This document shows positions 52,319-62,394 of a DNA stretch of 64,000 nt, piece after piece. The translations under genes and the position numbers were made by a program. How positions within the stretch are numbered: position 1 is the first letter of the stretch; every line of letters starts with the position of its first letter. Source of the stretch: Mesobacillus jeotgali. Its GTDB lineage: Bacteria > Bacillota > Bacilli > Bacillales > Cytobacillaceae. The stretch is from positions 682,001-746,000 of the forward strand of contig NZ_FVZC01000007.1 in assembly GCF_900166585.1 (NCBI RefSeq), given 5' to 3'. The notes beneath the pieces were generated by a model. That model had not been told where the DNA came from. It searched no databases and worked only from the letters and a program-made list of their open reading frames with translations.

Positions 52319-53827
52319 ATGACAGCCAAGAAACTTCAAATGAAGAACATCACGATTGAGTTTCCGGGAGTTCGTGCGCTGAACGCTGTGCAATTCAGCA
52401 TAGAAACGGGCAGGATTCACGCGCTGATCGGAGCGAATGGAGCGGGAAAATCGACATTGATGAAGGTGCTTTCCGGAGCACATGACCATTACACCGGGGA
52501 CATCCACCTGGATGGGGAAAAGGTCCAAATCAGGACACCTGCTGATGCACAGAAACTCGGGATCCAGACAGTTTACCAGGAAGTTGATACAGCCATCATC
52601 CCGTCGCTGACTGTTGCAGAAAATATCATGCTGAATCAAACAGTGCAGTCAAAGGGAAATAAGCACTGGATGAATTGGAAGCAGCTATTCAAGGAGGCAG
52701 AAGATATTCTTTTTGGCATGAATCTGAAGATTCCTGTTAAAAAGTTAGCGGGTGAACTGACGCTTGCCGAAAAGCAGCTTGTCCTGATTGCCCGGGCAAT
52801 TTCAAGCGATTGTACCTATCTGATTCTCGATGAACCAACAGCTCCTCTGAGCCACACAGAAACATCAGAATTGTTCCGGATCACTCGGGATCTGGCCAAA
52901 AGAAATGTAGGCATCATCTTTATCTCTCATCGGATGCCGGAAATCTTTGAATTATGTGATGAGCTTACCGTCATGAGAAATGGCGAGTTTATTGTGAAAA
53001 AGGAAATCCCTGATGTGGATATTCACCAGGTGATTGAATATATGCTCGGCCGGAGGCTGGAGGATCAATTTCCAGAGAGGTCAAAAAACTCGATTGGCAA
53101 TCCTCTTTTGACAGTGGCAGGCCTGACAGATGGAGACAAAGTGAAAAATACTTCATTCCATGTAAAAGCAGGAGAGATTGTCGGGATAGCCGGTCTGGTT
53201 GGAGCTGGCAAAACGGAACTATGCAAAGCGCTTTTTGGAGCATCACCAACCGTCCATGGGACAGTGCTCCTTAATGGAAAAGAACTGAAGCTGACGAGTC
53301 CGCATGCAGCGGTAAAAAGCGGTCTGGCTTTGGTGCCTGAAGAAAGGCGTAAGGAAGGAGTTCTCGTAGCTGAATCTGTCACATCGAATCTTACGGCAGT
53401 CAGCCTGAAAAAATTCTCTGGATTTTTAAGCTTTATCGACCGGCGTGCTGAAAAGGAAACAGCGCTGGAATATATAAAAGCCCTTGGCATTAAAACACCA
53501 TCGGATACAGCCAAAGTTGAGAATCTCTCAGGCGGCAATCAGCAGAAGGTGGCAATAGGCAGATGGCTGCTGACTGATGCAGATGTGTATATTTTTGATG
53601 AGCCTACCAAGGGTGTGGATGTTGGCGCAAAAAGAGATATTTTTGAGCTGATTGCCAGGCTGGCAGAACAGGGCAAAGCCATTATTTATGCTTCCTCAGA
53701 ACTGTCAGAAATCGTCGGCATCACGGACCGCGTATACGTCCTGTACGATGGAGAACCTGTCAAGGAACTTGAAACAGCCGAAACATCAGAAGAAGAACTA
53801 TTATTTTACTCAACAGGAGGCAGATAG
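52319..53827 (+). CDS. Sugar ABC transporter ATPase (RbsA/MglA type, two domains)
   Basis: 502 residues, ATG at 52319 with AAAAGGAGG upstream. Two ABC domains: first Walker A GANGAGKST (38-46), Walker B LILDEPTAPLSHTET; second GLVGAGKTE, signature LSGGNQQKVAIGRWLL and Walker B YIFDEPTKGVDVGAKRD. The first domain has the degenerate signature typical of RbsA. It energises the importer with the binding protein and permease of the same SAM-controlled operon. Confidence 0.95.
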   Translation: MTAKKLQMKNITIEFPGVRALNAVQFSIETGRIHALIGANGAGKSTLMKVLSGAHDHYTGDIHLDGEKVQIRTPADAQKLGIQTVYQEVDTAIIPSLTVAENIMLNQTVQSKGNKHWMNWKQLFKEAEDILFGMNLKIPVKKLAGELTLAEKQLVLIARAISSDCTYLILDEPTAPLSHTETSELFRITRDLAKRNVGIIFISHRMPEIFELCDELTVMRNGEFIVKKEIPDVDIHQVIEYMLGRRLEDQFPERSKNSIGNPLLTVAGLTDGDKVKNTSFHVKAGEIVGIAGLVGAGKTELCKALFGASPTVHGTVLLNGKELKLTSPHAAVKSGLALVPEERRKEGVLVAESVTSNLTAVSLKKFSGFLSFIDRRAEKETALEYIKALGIKTPSDTAKVENLSGGNQQKVAIGRWLLTDADVYIFDEPTKGVDVGAKRDIFELIARLAEQGKAIIYASSELSEIVGITDRVYVLYDGEPVKELETAETSEEELLFYSTGGR

Positions 53828-53828
53828 G

Positions 53829-54833
53829 ATGGAAGCCAAACTCCCATTGAAGCAGGAAACGCCGCCGAAGAAAACTTTTGAGTTGTTCCAGTTCCTTTAC
53901 AAGTATGGAACGATTTTGACGATTTTTGTGCTCATCGCCATCTTCGCGGCAGCAAATCCAACTTTTATCAACGGCGACAATGTCATCAATATTTTAAGGT
54001 CCATTTCGATTGTGACCATCATCGCAATCGGCATCACCATCTCGCTGACTGTTGATGGCTTCGATTTATCAGTCGGTTCAGTTGCATCATTATCCAATGC
54101 GATTGTCATTTCCATGTTCGTCTGGTTTTCGCAGAACACCTTGATTGCGGTTTTATCCGCAATTGCCGCAGCATTGATTGTTGGAGCACTCAACTCGCTG
54201 ATGATCGTCAAGCTGAAGATTCCGGACATGCTGATGACACTGGCAATGATGTTCATCATCCAGGGAACGGCGCAGACCTATACGAAGGGTGCGACTGTCT
54301 CTGAGAATATGATCATGCCTGATGGAAGTTTTTCAACAGGAACAATCAGTTCATTTTTCGCTAAAATAGGGCAGGTTCCGTGGATTATCCTGATTATGGC
54401 TGTTGCGGTGCTCATCGTCCATATTTTTCTGACCTACACCAAGCATGGGCGCTATATGTATGTAATCGGAGGGAACAAAGAAGCGGCCAGGCTTTCTGGA
54501 ATTCCTGTGAACCGTTATAAAACGGCTGCCTATCTGCTTTCAGCGCTATTCGCAGCAATCGGCGGAATTGTTTTGGCCTCACGAGTCATGACCGCGGAAA
54601 TCAATGCAGGTTCGCCTTATTTAATGGATGCAGTCGCAGCTGCCTTCATCGGATTTTCCGTCCTCGGAGCTGGCAAGCCCAACGCATTCGGGACCTTTAT
54701 CGGAGCGGTGCTGATCGGCATTCTCCAAAACGGCCTCGTGATGATGTCCGTCCCGTACTATGCAATGGATATCGTAAAGGGAACGGTGCTGGCATTTGCT
54801 CTTGGTATTACCTACTATAAGCAGAACCATTGA
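53829..54833 (+). CDS. Sugar ABC transporter permease (RbsC type)
   Basis: 334 residues, ATG at 53829 (AGGAGG 8 nt upstream, 1 bp after the ATPase stop). About eight to ten helices, with the BPD_transp_2 segment GAGKPNAFGTFIGAVLIGILQNGLVM and the N-terminal tract ILTIFVLIAIFAAANPTFINGDN. One permease gene only, so it should act as a homodimer. Third and last gene, followed by a bidirectional terminator. Confidence 0.93.
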   Translation: MEAKLPLKQETPPKKTFELFQFLYKYGTILTIFVLIAIFAAANPTFINGDNVINILRSISIVTIIAIGITISLTVDGFDLSVGSVASLSNAIVISMFVWFSQNTLIAVLSAIAAALIVGALNSLMIVKLKIPDMLMTLAMMFIIQGTAQTYTKGATVSENMIMPDGSFSTGTISSFFAKIGQVPWIILIMAVAVLIVHIFLTYTKHGRYMYVIGGNKEAARLSGIPVNRYKTAAYLLSALFAAIGGIVLASRVMTAEINAGSPYLMDAVAAAFIGFSVLGAGKPNAFGTFIGAVLIGILQNGLVMMSVPYYAMDIVKGTVLAFALGITYYKQNH

Positions 54834-54854
54834 TAACAGTGTGCATTACACCGA

Positions 54855-54889
54855 AAAGCCGGATTTGGAATTATCCTAAATCCGGCTTT
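54855..54889. terminator. Bidirectional terminator
   Basis: Perfect 12-bp stem AAAGCCGGATTT / AAATCCGGCTTT between convergent genes. Confidence 0.9.
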
Positions 54890-54897
54890 ACTATTGA

Positions 54898-55683
54898 TTA
54901 TCGCTTTTCTTCAAAAAACGGCTGATTTGCGTAATAATACATCCAGCCCATCATAATTCCGCCGCCAATCAGATTTCCAATCGTGACCGGAATCAGATTG
55001 TGGATCACCCCTGCAAAAGTAACAGACTGCCGGTCCTCCAGTACCATGCTGATTGCAAAGGTACACATATTGGCAATGCTGTGTTCGTATCCGGATATGA
55101 AAAAGCAGTAGACGAAAAAGACCATGGCGAACATTTTTGCTCCGTCGCCCTTCATTGCCATCGGCAGGAAGAACGCCAGACAAACAAGCCAGTTACAGAG
55201 GATTCCCCGGAAAAACAGCTCAATGGTTGGTGCTGTTGTCTTTTTTTCAGCCACACTTAACAAAAATCCGTTTACGGAATGGTCATCAAATAAACCCGTT
55301 GTATAAATCAAAAAGGCAAAAGCAGCTGCTCCGATAATATTGCCGATATAGCTGTAAATCCACATCTTTCCGACATTAAGCCAGGCCATCTTCTTTCTCA
55401 GAGCGGCAAACGTATAGTAAAAGGTATTCCCGGTAAACAAGTCTCCTCCACCATAGGCAATGAGAATGATCGCGGCACCAAAGGTAATGGCTGCTATCGG
55501 GTAGGCAAAGGGGGAGTGTTCAACATAAAAGGGATTCCCTGTTTTGAATGCGACAATCACTCCAAATCCTATGAACATCGAAGCGAGGGCAGCCCTTGCA
55601 AGATAGCGGATTTTGCTCTGTTTAAATATCATTTGCTTTTTTAAGGCCAGTTTCTCAACCTCTTGTAATGCTTGTACCTCCAA
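54898..55683 (-). CDS. Formate/nitrite transporter family channel
   Basis: 261 residues, six helices with FNT signatures GGGDLFTGNTFYYTFAAL and ISGYEHSIANMCTFA. It starts at a TTG (55683) with GGGTGG upstream. FNT proteins are pentameric channels for formate, nitrite, hydrosulfide or related anions. The presence of an Fnr-type molybdoenzyme about 10 kb away suggests a link to anaerobic anion metabolism, but that is inference. Confidence 0.92.
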   Translation of the reverse strand: MEVQALQEVEKLALKKQMIFKQSKIRYLARAALASMFIGFGVIVAFKTGNPFYVEHSPFAYPIAAITFGAAIILIAYGGGDLFTGNTFYYTFAALRKKMAWLNVGKMWIYSYIGNIIGAAAFAFLIYTTGLFDDHSVNGFLLSVAEKKTTAPTIELFFRGILCNWLVCLAFFLPMAMKGDGAKMFAMVFFVYCFFISGYEHSIANMCTFAISMVLEDRQSVTFAGVIHNLIPVTIGNLIGGGIMMGWMYYYANQPFFEEKR

Positions 55684-55811
55684 ACTAAAACCACCCGTCG
55701 TCAGTATGTAATAAGAGTATTCTGCCTCAATGGGGCTCTCCTATGTAAATACTTCCCTGAGTTGAGGGAGGAAAAACAGCCAAGCTTTGTTTGTCATCAA
55801 TTATTAGGCAT

Positions 55812-55845
55812 AAAAATAGACTGAATCTCGGCCGATTCAGTCTTT
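55812..55845 (-). terminator. Terminator after MFS gene
   Basis: Stem AGACTGAATC / GATTCAGTCT with a 6-nt loop, followed on the minus strand by ATTTTTA. Confidence 0.85.
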
Positions 55846-55851
55846 TCCATG

Positions 55852-57066
55852 TTAAAAAGAATCTCTTACGAACTGTGGATTCCGCTGCATTGACGAAAAC
55901 AGCACGATGCCGCTTATGAGCAGGAGGGCACTGGTGAGGACAAATACGGATGTAAAGCCAAAATAGCCGGCAAGGAATCCTCCGAGCACAGGCCCTATGA
56001 TGTTCCCAAAGAAACGGAGACTGGTGTTATATCCAAGTACTTCGCCCTGCATCGCCACTGGAGCTTCCTGCCTGATGTAGGCAACCCTGACAGGAATGAT
56101 GCCTCCAATCGTAATTCCCAGCAGGAATCGTATCAGGACGAGCTGCCAGATATTCGTGACAAAACCGCCTGGCAGATAAATGATTGCCGACAGAAACAGG
56201 AGAATGACAAGTATTTTTATATAGCCCACCTTGTCTGCGATCTGGCCCCATTTCCGTGCCATTAACAGATTGCCGAGGCCTGCAGCGGAAAAGGCGATCC
56301 CTGAATAGAAAGCCAGATTTACATGTCCGTGCAGCTCGCCTACATATAAGGAAAGAATAGGCTGGATGCTGAAATGGGCAATCTGGACGAGCATGGACAT
56401 GAGCAGGACATTTACCATGATTGGATTTCTGAAAATATGCTGAAGCACTTCTTTACGGCTGTAATTTGTTTTGCTGCCCTTCTTAATATCAATTCTGTAT
56501 TCCAGTACCATGAACACGAGGAGGCCGGACAGGATGATAAAAGCCGACGTTGATTGAAAGGTTGCTGCATAGCCTAAAGAGTCAGCAAGGACACCGCCAA
56601 TCATTGGTCCAAGCAATGATCCCGTAATACTGCCTGTCTGCAGGGTACCCAATACTTTTCCAGCCTGTTCTTTTGGCGTCTGTGTAGAAACTAGTGCCTG
56701 GGACACTGGAATAAAGCCTGAAAACAAGCCCATGAACATTCTAAGTAAAAATAATTCCCAAACCGATGAGGCCAGGCCTAGCAGAAAAACGGATAATCCC
56801 ATCCCAAAGGCCATGAAAATAAGGATCCTTTTGCGGCCGAATCGGTCTCCAAGCCTTCCGACGATGGGCGAAAAAATAAAAGCTGTTACGAAAGTAATGC
56901 TGAATGTGATGCCCGACCAGTTCTGGACATATCTCTCCGAAAAGTCACCAAACGATTCAATGTACAATGAAAGAAAAGGCATTACCATTGTCATACTGCC
57001 TGCGATAAAGAAATTCGCGAACCACATGATCATCAAGTTGCGCTTTGCCTTTTGCTGCTGGGTCAT
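55852..57066 (-). CDS. MFS multidrug transporter (Bmr/NorA-like)
   Basis: 404 residues, about 12 helices. The N-terminal segment GRLGDRFGRKRILIFMAFGMG is MFS motif A. Motif C-like GSITGSLLGPMIGGVL in helix 5 places it in the drug/H+ antiporter 12-TM branch. Its own promoter lies at 57113-57141. No regulator is adjacent. Confidence 0.9.
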   Translation of the reverse strand: MTQQQKAKRNLMIMWFANFFIAGSMTMVMPFLSLYIESFGDFSERYVQNWSGITFSITFVTAFIFSPIVGRLGDRFGRKRILIFMAFGMGLSVFLLGLASSVWELFLLRMFMGLFSGFIPVSQALVSTQTPKEQAGKVLGTLQTGSITGSLLGPMIGGVLADSLGYAATFQSTSAFIILSGLLVFMVLEYRIDIKKGSKTNYSRKEVLQHIFRNPIMVNVLLMSMLVQIAHFSIQPILSLYVGELHGHVNLAFYSGIAFSAAGLGNLLMARKWGQIADKVGYIKILVILLFLSAIIYLPGGFVTNIWQLVLIRFLLGITIGGIIPVRVAYIRQEAPVAMQGEVLGYNTSLRFFGNIIGPVLGGFLAGYFGFTSVFVLTSALLLISGIVLFSSMQRNPQFVRDSF

Positions 57067-57112
57067 TCCATTAACACTTCTTTCTCAGCACGAATATTTC
57101 GCTTTTCTAAAT

Positions 57113-57141
57113 ATTATAGCAAATTTTTGCTCGATTGAAAA
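57113..57141 (-). promoter_or_regulatory. Promoter of MFS gene
   Basis: Minus strand -35 TTTTCA (57136-57141), 17-bp spacer, consensus -10 TATAAT (57113-57118). The adjoining TTGCTCG / CGAGCAA inverted repeat may belong to the end of the VOC gene. Confidence 0.65.
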
Positions 57142-57170
57142 CCAACCGAGCAAGCTTAGAGTGGTTTATT

Positions 57171-57539
57171 CTAGTGCCACTCAAGCAATTCTATTCTGTT
57201 TCCAAATGGATCATTCACATAGATCCTATTTGCTCCAGGCAGCTTGTCGTCCTTGAGGTATTTAACCCCAGCAGCTGACAGATGCTCCTTCAGTGCTTCA
57301 ATATTTTCCACTTCAAAAGCTGGATGTGCTTTCTTTGCTGGAACAAAATCTTTCTCTATCCCGACATGGATTTGGCAAGAGCCGAATTGAAACCAGGCAC
57401 CGCCGCGTTTTTTTAGTTCATCAGGCTTTTCGATTTCCTCAAAACCTAATATCTCACCAAAAAACTTCCTTGCCTGCTCTTCAGTACCACTCGGAGCTGC
57501 TAGCTGAACATGGTCGATTGCTTTAAATTTAAAAGTCAT
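57171..57539 (-). CDS. VOC-family (glyoxalase/dioxygenase fold) protein
   Basis: 122 residues with paired beta-alpha-beta-beta-beta modules: FKAIDHVQLAAPSGTEEQARKFFGEILGFEE and NRIYVNDPFGNRIELLEW, giving metal ligands H10-like and E at the C-terminus. Metal-dependent fosfomycin-resistance or glyoxalase-type relatives share the fold; the substrate is unknown. GGGAGG lies before the ATG. Confidence 0.88.
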   Translation of the reverse strand: MTFKFKAIDHVQLAAPSGTEEQARKFFGEILGFEEIEKPDELKKRGGAWFQFGSCQIHVGIEKDFVPAKKAHPAFEVENIEALKEHLSAAGVKYLKDDKLPGANRIYVNDPFGNRIELLEWH

Positions 57540-57710
57540 TATAATCCCTCCCCCTTTTTATTTTAATTCCATAGGAAAGATTAGGAAATAACAGGTTATA
57601 AATTAAAAGCAATAAGTTTTTCTTATCCTTAATTGCTGTAATACAAGCCTGACCGCCAACATATAAATTTAGTAAAGTTTTGTACGTATTTACAAGAGGG
57701 GGCATTTTCA

Positions 57711-58541
57711 ATGAAAAAAAGATACTTTGCCATGGTCATGCTGGCAATGTTAACGCTTGTTGTGTCAGCATGCGGCACAAGCAAAACAAGCGAAACGGAG
57801 GAAACGAACGGAACTGTGAAAAAGGAGCTCAGAGTGGTAACGGATGCAGCTTATGCGCCATTCGAATATATGGAAGGCGATAAGATTGTCGGATTTGATG
57901 TGGATTTCCTGAAGGCGGCTGCAAAAGAAGCTGGTTATGAGCTGAAGTTCGATCATGTTGGCTGGGATCCGATTTTCGTTGAGATTGGCAGCAACCGTGC
58001 TGATCTGGCAGTATCCTCAATTTCAATCAATGACGAGCGCAAGCAGACATACGACTTTTCATTGCCGTATTTCCTTTCCACTAATAAAATCCTTGTCCGA
58101 GAAGACAGCGACATCAAAGATGCCGATGACCTTAAAGGCAAAGTAGTGGCAGTCCAGAACGGCACAACCGGGCAGGAAGCAATGGATAAACTGCTTGGCA
58201 AAAACAATAAAGATATCAAGAAATTTGATAACAACAACCTGGCCATCATGGAAATGCTTTCCGGCGGCGCCGATGCCGTAGTGGCGGATAATGGAGTGGT
58301 TGAAGTCTACGCGAAGAACAATCCGGATGAAAAACTCAAGGTCATCGAAGACATCGGCAGCTTCGAAGCAGAATATTACGGTATCCTTTTTCCGAAAGGG
58401 ACCGAGCTGAAAGCGGACTTTGACAAAGCCATCAAGAAAATCGTCGAGAATGGCACCTATGAAAAAATCTATCAGGAATGGTTCGGCCAAAAACCGAACA
58501 TCGAAATGCTGAAGGCTGAACAGGATAAAGCATCAAAGTAA
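57711..58541 (+). CDS. Polar amino acid ABC transporter substrate-binding lipoprotein
   Basis: 276 residues with lipobox SACGT (C21) and the SBP_bac_3 domain: VVTDAAYAPFEYMEGDKIVGFDVDF, DLAVSSISINDERKQTYDFS, VAVQNGTTGQEAM. It binds a polar or basic amino acid such as Arg or Gln. A strong terminator after it (58565) separates it from the permease, which likely lowers downstream expression relative to the binding protein. Confidence 0.92.
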   Translation: MKKRYFAMVMLAMLTLVVSACGTSKTSETEETNGTVKKELRVVTDAAYAPFEYMEGDKIVGFDVDFLKAAAKEAGYELKFDHVGWDPIFVEIGSNRADLAVSSISINDERKQTYDFSLPYFLSTNKILVREDSDIKDADDLKGKVVAVQNGTTGQEAMDKLLGKNNKDIKKFDNNNLAIMEMLSGGADAVVADNGVVEVYAKNNPDEKLKVIEDIGSFEAEYYGILFPKGTELKADFDKAIKKIVENGTYEKIYQEWFGQKPNIEMLKAEQDKASK

Positions 58542-58564
58542 AACACAAAATCAATTAAACTGCT

Positions 58565-58603
58565 AAGATGCGTAACACTTAAAACAGCGTTACGCATCTT
58601 TTT
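58565..58603 (+). terminator. Intra-operon terminator
   Basis: Stem AAGATGCGTAAC / GTTACGCATCTT with a 12-nt loop and T-run between the binding-protein gene and the permease gene, a usual device for making the binding protein in excess. Confidence 0.92.
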
Positions 58604-58667
58604 GTAAGGCAGGTTGGGACAGCCTGAGAAAAATCCGTTCCAAAACATGAGGCTAGGGGGGCAAGCT

Positions 58668-59324
58668 ATGAATTTTCGTTTTGATATTATTTTCGAATAC
58701 TCTCCTTATCTGCTAAAAGGGACACTGTTGACCATTGGGCTCTCATTGGCAGGAATTTTAATTGGGACGATTCTCGGGTTGTTCATTGGACTGGGGAAGA
58801 TGCAGCGCAGGAAACTGCTTTCGTGGCCTTTTGTCTGGTATATCACTTTCTTTCGCGGTACTCCGCTATTTGTACAGATCCTGCTGATACATTTCGGAGT
58901 AGTCCCTATGTTTTTAGGGGAAACAAACGGGATTGCCGCGACGATTATCGCCCTTTCGCTGAATGCTGCGGCATATATCGCCGAGATTTTCCGTGCCGGC
59001 ATCCAATCAATCGACCGCGGACAAATGGAAGCTGCACGCTCGCTTGGTATGACTCACGTACAGGCAATGAGGTATGTCATTCTGCCCCAGGCATTCAAAC
59101 GGATGATTCCCCCCCTTGGAAATGAATTCATCGTATTGATTAAGGAATCTTCACTGGCGGCAATTGTGGCAACACCTGAAATCATGTATTGGGGAAGAGC
59201 GATGGCAGGACAATATTATAGGGTTTGGGAACCGTATCTCACCGCAGCAGTAATTTATCTCATCCTGACACTTTCCCTTAGCTTTTTATTAAATCTCCTT
59301 GAAAGAAGGCTGAAAACGGAATGA
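58668..59324 (+). CDS. Polar amino acid ABC transporter permease
   Basis: 218 residues, ATG at 58668 after AGGGGGG. About five helices with the EAA motif [34 protein letters not shown] and the HEQRo-type N-terminal segment. A single permease gene implies a homodimer. The stop overlaps the ATPase ATG by 4 bp. Confidence 0.95.
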   Translation: MNFRFDIIFEYSPYLLKGTLLTIGLSLAGILIGTILGLFIGLGKMQRRKLLSWPFVWYITFFRGTPLFVQILLIHFGVVPMFLGETNGIAATIIALSLNAAAYIAEIFRAGIQSIDRGQMEAARSLGMTHVQAMRYVILPQAFKRMIPPLGNEFIVLIKESSLAAIVATPEIMYWGRAMAGQYYRVWEPYLTAAVIYLILTLSLSFLLNLLERRLKTE

Positions 59325-60043
59325 TTACAGTTACTGATTTGGAAAAATCATTTGGCAGCCACCAGGTGTTGAAAGGGATAAATGTGACGGTCCAGCCTCA
59401 GGAGGTAGTTGTAGTCATTGGACCATCTGGTTCGGGAAAATCTACCTTCCTCCGCTGTATTAATTTGCTCGAAACCATCACTGGGGGACAAGTGCTGATT
59501 GAAGGGGCCGATATTACAGGCAAGGGAACCAATATCAACAAGGTTCGTGAGGAGGTCGGGATGGTGTTCCAGCATTTTAATCTGTTTCCGCATAAGACGG
59601 TAATCGAGAATATCATGCTGGCACCACGCAAGGTGCGTGGAGTTTCAGAAGAGCAAGCACGTTCCAAAGGAATAGAGCTGCTGAATAAAGTGGGACTTGG
59701 CGAAAAAGCCGATGCATATCCAGACTCACTATCAGGAGGGCAAAAGCAGCGTGTGGCCATCGCCCGGGCGCTTGCCATGGAACCGAAAATCATGCTCTTC
59801 GATGAACCCACCTCAGCTCTCGACCCTGAAATGGTCGGAGAAGTCCTCGAAGTCATTAAGCAGCTGGCAAGGGAAGGAATGACAATGGTTGTCGTGACCC
59901 ATGAAATGGGGTTCGCAAGGGAAGTCGGTGATAGAGTCATCTTCATGGACGGCGGACAGATCATAGAAGAGAACCAGCCTATGGAAATCTTCGAAAACCC
60001 TCAGCATGACCGGACGAAGGCATTTCTGAGCAAGGTCTTGTAA
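59321..60043 (+). CDS. Polar amino acid ABC transporter ATPase (GlnQ/ArtM type)
   Basis: 240 residues with Walker [10 protein letters not shown], signature [17 protein letters not shown], Walker [16 protein letters not shown] and switch His in [10 protein letters not shown]. It completes the importer with the preceding permease and binding protein. Confidence 0.97.
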   Translation: MITVTDLEKSFGSHQVLKGINVTVQPQEVVVVIGPSGSGKSTFLRCINLLETITGGQVLIEGADITGKGTNINKVREEVGMVFQHFNLFPHKTVIENIMLAPRKVRGVSEEQARSKGIELLNKVGLGEKADAYPDSLSGGQKQRVAIARALAMEPKIMLFDEPTSALDPEMVGEVLEVIKQLAREGMTMVVVTHEMGFAREVGDRVIFMDGGQIIEENQPMEIFENPQHDRTKAFLSKVL

Positions 60044-60081
60044 TTCAATTAGTTAATAGATAGATAAACTAAATCATGTAA

Positions 60082-60114
60082 AAAAGCCTGCATCGTCATG
60101 ATGCAGGCTTTTGG
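60082..60114. terminator. Terminator between ABC operon and cstA locus
   Basis: Stem AAAAGCCTGCATC / GATGCAGGCTTTT with a 5-nt loop. Confidence 0.92.
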
Positions 60115-60122
60115 CGTTATAA

Positions 60123-60326
60123 TCAGCAGCAACGCGAAACTTTTCCGCCTTTTCCGCTGTATCTTGCCTCCTGTGCTTCACAGAAGAACTCTTTTCTGGA
60201 TTTCACAGGTTCATCCGGATGATGGAGGGCCATGTGGTCAACATATTTTTCGTAGCTTGGCACTCCTACCAGAAGGCTGATAAATTGTTTTCTGTATTGC
60301 AGCATGCTTTTAAATCTATTAAGCAT
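60123..60326 (-). CDS. YbdD/YjiX-family (DUF466) protein
   Basis: 67 residues. VGVPSYEKYVDHMALHHPDEPVKSRKEFFCEAQEARYSGKGGKVSRCC shows the family YVEHM...HP...P...EFF...ARYGGKGG..RCC signature. Such small proteins are encoded right after cstA-type genes and are needed for or modulate peptide/pyruvate uptake in enterobacteria. Its start overlaps the end of cstA by 8 bp, so the two are coupled. Confidence 0.9.
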   Translation of the reverse strand: MLNRFKSMLQYRKQFISLLVGVPSYEKYVDHMALHHPDEPVKSRKEFFCEAQEARYSGKGGKVSRCC

Positions 60327-62394
60327 AATGCTTCAAGTCTCCTTCATTCCGAGGGATATACGGCTCCTCGTGGAGGTCATATTTCTGGTTTGTCAAAACC
60401 TTCACCCAAATCCGGATTGCGGAAATTAATACGGTGATGACGACAAGCATGAAAAATGCTGTTAAACCAGCATCTATATAATCATTGAGCAATACTTGTT
60501 TCATTTGGCCAGTGGAGGTTGCAGGTGCCAGAACTTTCCCGTTATCCAGTGCCTCTTTAAACACTTTAGAGTGTGCAATGAATCCAATTTTCGGATTTTC
60601 ATGGAACAGCTTCTGCCAGCCGGCTGTCATTGTCACAATCAAGATCCAGGTAGTTGGAAGAAGTGTAACCCACACATATGCTTTTTTGCCCATCTTGTAA
60701 AGAACAGTTGTCCCGAGTAACAGGGCTATTGCTGCGAGCATCTGGTTGGCGATTCCAAACAGCGGCCAGAGGGTATTGATGCCGCCCAGAGGATCGATGA
60801 CTCCCTGGTATAAGAAATAACCCCATCCCAACACACAAAGGGTGGTAGCAATTATATTTGGAATTAAAGCATCTGTCCTGGCGAATGGTTTATAGGCAGT
60901 GCCGATGATGTCCTGGATCATAAACCGGCCAACCCGTGTTCCTGCATCAATCGTCGTCAAAATGAATAATGCTTCAAAAAGAATCGCGAAATGGTACCAG
61001 AAAGCCATCAAGGCTTTACCGCCAATAACCTTTGAGAAGATTACAGCCATTCCGATTGCAAGAGTAGGCGCTCCGCCCGTTCTGGAAAGTACGCTCTCTT
61101 CACCCACATCATTTGCGATGTTTGTGATATCATCAGGTGTTATTGTAAAGCCCCAGCTGGAAACAGTTTGTGCAGCCTGGACTACATCTGTACCAATCAC
61201 TGCAGGAGGGCTGTTGATGGCAAAGTAAATTCCTGGTGTCAGGACAGAAGCTGCAATCATTGCCATGACAGCGACAAATGATTCAGTCAGCATCGCTCCG
61301 TAACCGATTGGCTGTGCATGTGATTCAGTCTCGATCATTTTAGGTGTTGTACCGGATGATACAAGGGCATGGAATCCGGAAACAGCACCACAGGCAATAG
61401 TAATAAATAAGAAAGGGAACATATTGCCGGCAAATACCGGGCCAGTTCCATCGACAAATTGTGTCACTCCTGGCATTGCGAGGTCCGGTGCTACAATGAT
61501 AATACCGAGTGCAAGTCCTACAATCGTACCTATCTTAAGGAATGTACTCAAATAATCACGAGGAGCTAGCAGCATCCAAACAGGCAAAACGGAAGCAATA
61601 AAACCGTAGATAATCATCATGATGGCAATTGTTTCACCTTTAAAAGTAAACATAGCTGCCAGAGTTGGATTTTCCGCAACGTTCTGTCCAAACATAATCG
61701 ATAAAAGCAGCAAGACGACTCCAATTGCTGACGCTTCACCAACACGGCCCGGGCGGATATATCTCATATAGAATCCCATGAACACAGCGATAGGTATAGT
61801 TGCCGCGATTGTGAACATTCCCCATGGACTTCCAGTAAGCGCTTTTACAACGACCAATGCTAATACTGCCAATAAAATAATCATAATACCAAGTATTCCG
61901 ATCATTGCAATAAATCCTGTTACTTTTCCCATCTCATCCTTGATCATTTCACCAAGTGATTTACCGTTGCGGCGCATTGAACCAAAAAGGATGATGAAAT
62001 CCTGGACTGCTCCGGCTAAAACAACCCCAACAACAATCCAGATTGTTCCCGGCAAATAACCCATCTGGGCTGCAAGGATTGGACCTACAAGCGGACCTGC
62101 CCCGGCAATTGCCGCAAAGTGGTGCCCAAAGAGAACCCACTTATTTGTCGGAACATAGTCTTTTCCATCATTATTGATTTCTGCGGGAGTTTTCCTGTTG
62201 TCATCAAGCTCAAAGACCTTCCTTGCCATGAATCGGCTGTAAAAACGGTATGCAATGGCATAAACACTCACTGCCGCTGTCAATAGCCAGATCGCGTTTA
62301 CGCTTTCTCCGCTGTTCAGTGCCATAACGGCAAAGCCGGCTGCACCGAGAGCGGACACAAGACCCCAGATAATGATTGATTTAATTGCTTTCAA
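60319..62394 (-). CDS. cstA: CstA-family carbon-starvation/pyruvate transporter
   Basis: About 691 residues and some 16-18 helices. The TTG at 62394 has AAAGGTGG 8 nt upstream; the GTG at 62406 overlaps that site. The CstA domain is plain: LVGPILAAQMGYLPGTIWIVVGVVLAGAVQDF, FHALVSSGTTPKMIE, and the C-terminal DUF4161-like segment. CstA/BtsT proteins take up peptides or pyruvate during carbon shortage. The gap 62395-62696 is AT-rich; no CRE was found. Confidence 0.93.
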   Translation of the reverse strand: MKAIKSIIIWGLVSALGAAGFAVMALNSGESVNAIWLLTAAVSVYAIAYRFYSRFMARKVFELDDNRKTPAEINNDGKDYVPTNKWVLFGHHFAAIAGAGPLVGPILAAQMGYLPGTIWIVVGVVLAGAVQDFIILFGSMRRNGKSLGEMIKDEMGKVTGFIAMIGILGIMIILLAVLALVVVKALTGSPWGMFTIAATIPIAVFMGFYMRYIRPGRVGEASAIGVVLLLLSIMFGQNVAENPTLAAMFTFKGETIAIMMIIYGFIASVLPVWMLLAPRDYLSTFLKIGTIVGLALGIIIVAPDLAMPGVTQFVDGTGPVFAGNMFPFLFITIACGAVSGFHALVSSGTTPKMIETESHAQPIGYGAMLTESFVAVMAMIAASVLTPGIYFAINSPPAVIGTDVVQAAQTVSSWGFTITPDDITNIANDVGEESVLSRTGGAPTLAIGMAVIFSKVIGGKALMAFWYHFAILFEALFILTTIDAGTRVGRFMIQDIIGTAYKPFARTDALIPNIIATTLCVLGWGYFLYQGVIDPLGGINTLWPLFGIANQMLAAIALLLGTTVLYKMGKKAYVWVTLLPTTWILIVTMTAGWQKLFHENPKIGFIAHSKVFKEALDNGKVLAPATSTGQMKQVLLNDYIDAGLTAFFMLVVITVLISAIRIWVKVLTNQKYDLHEEPYIPRNEGDLKHYA

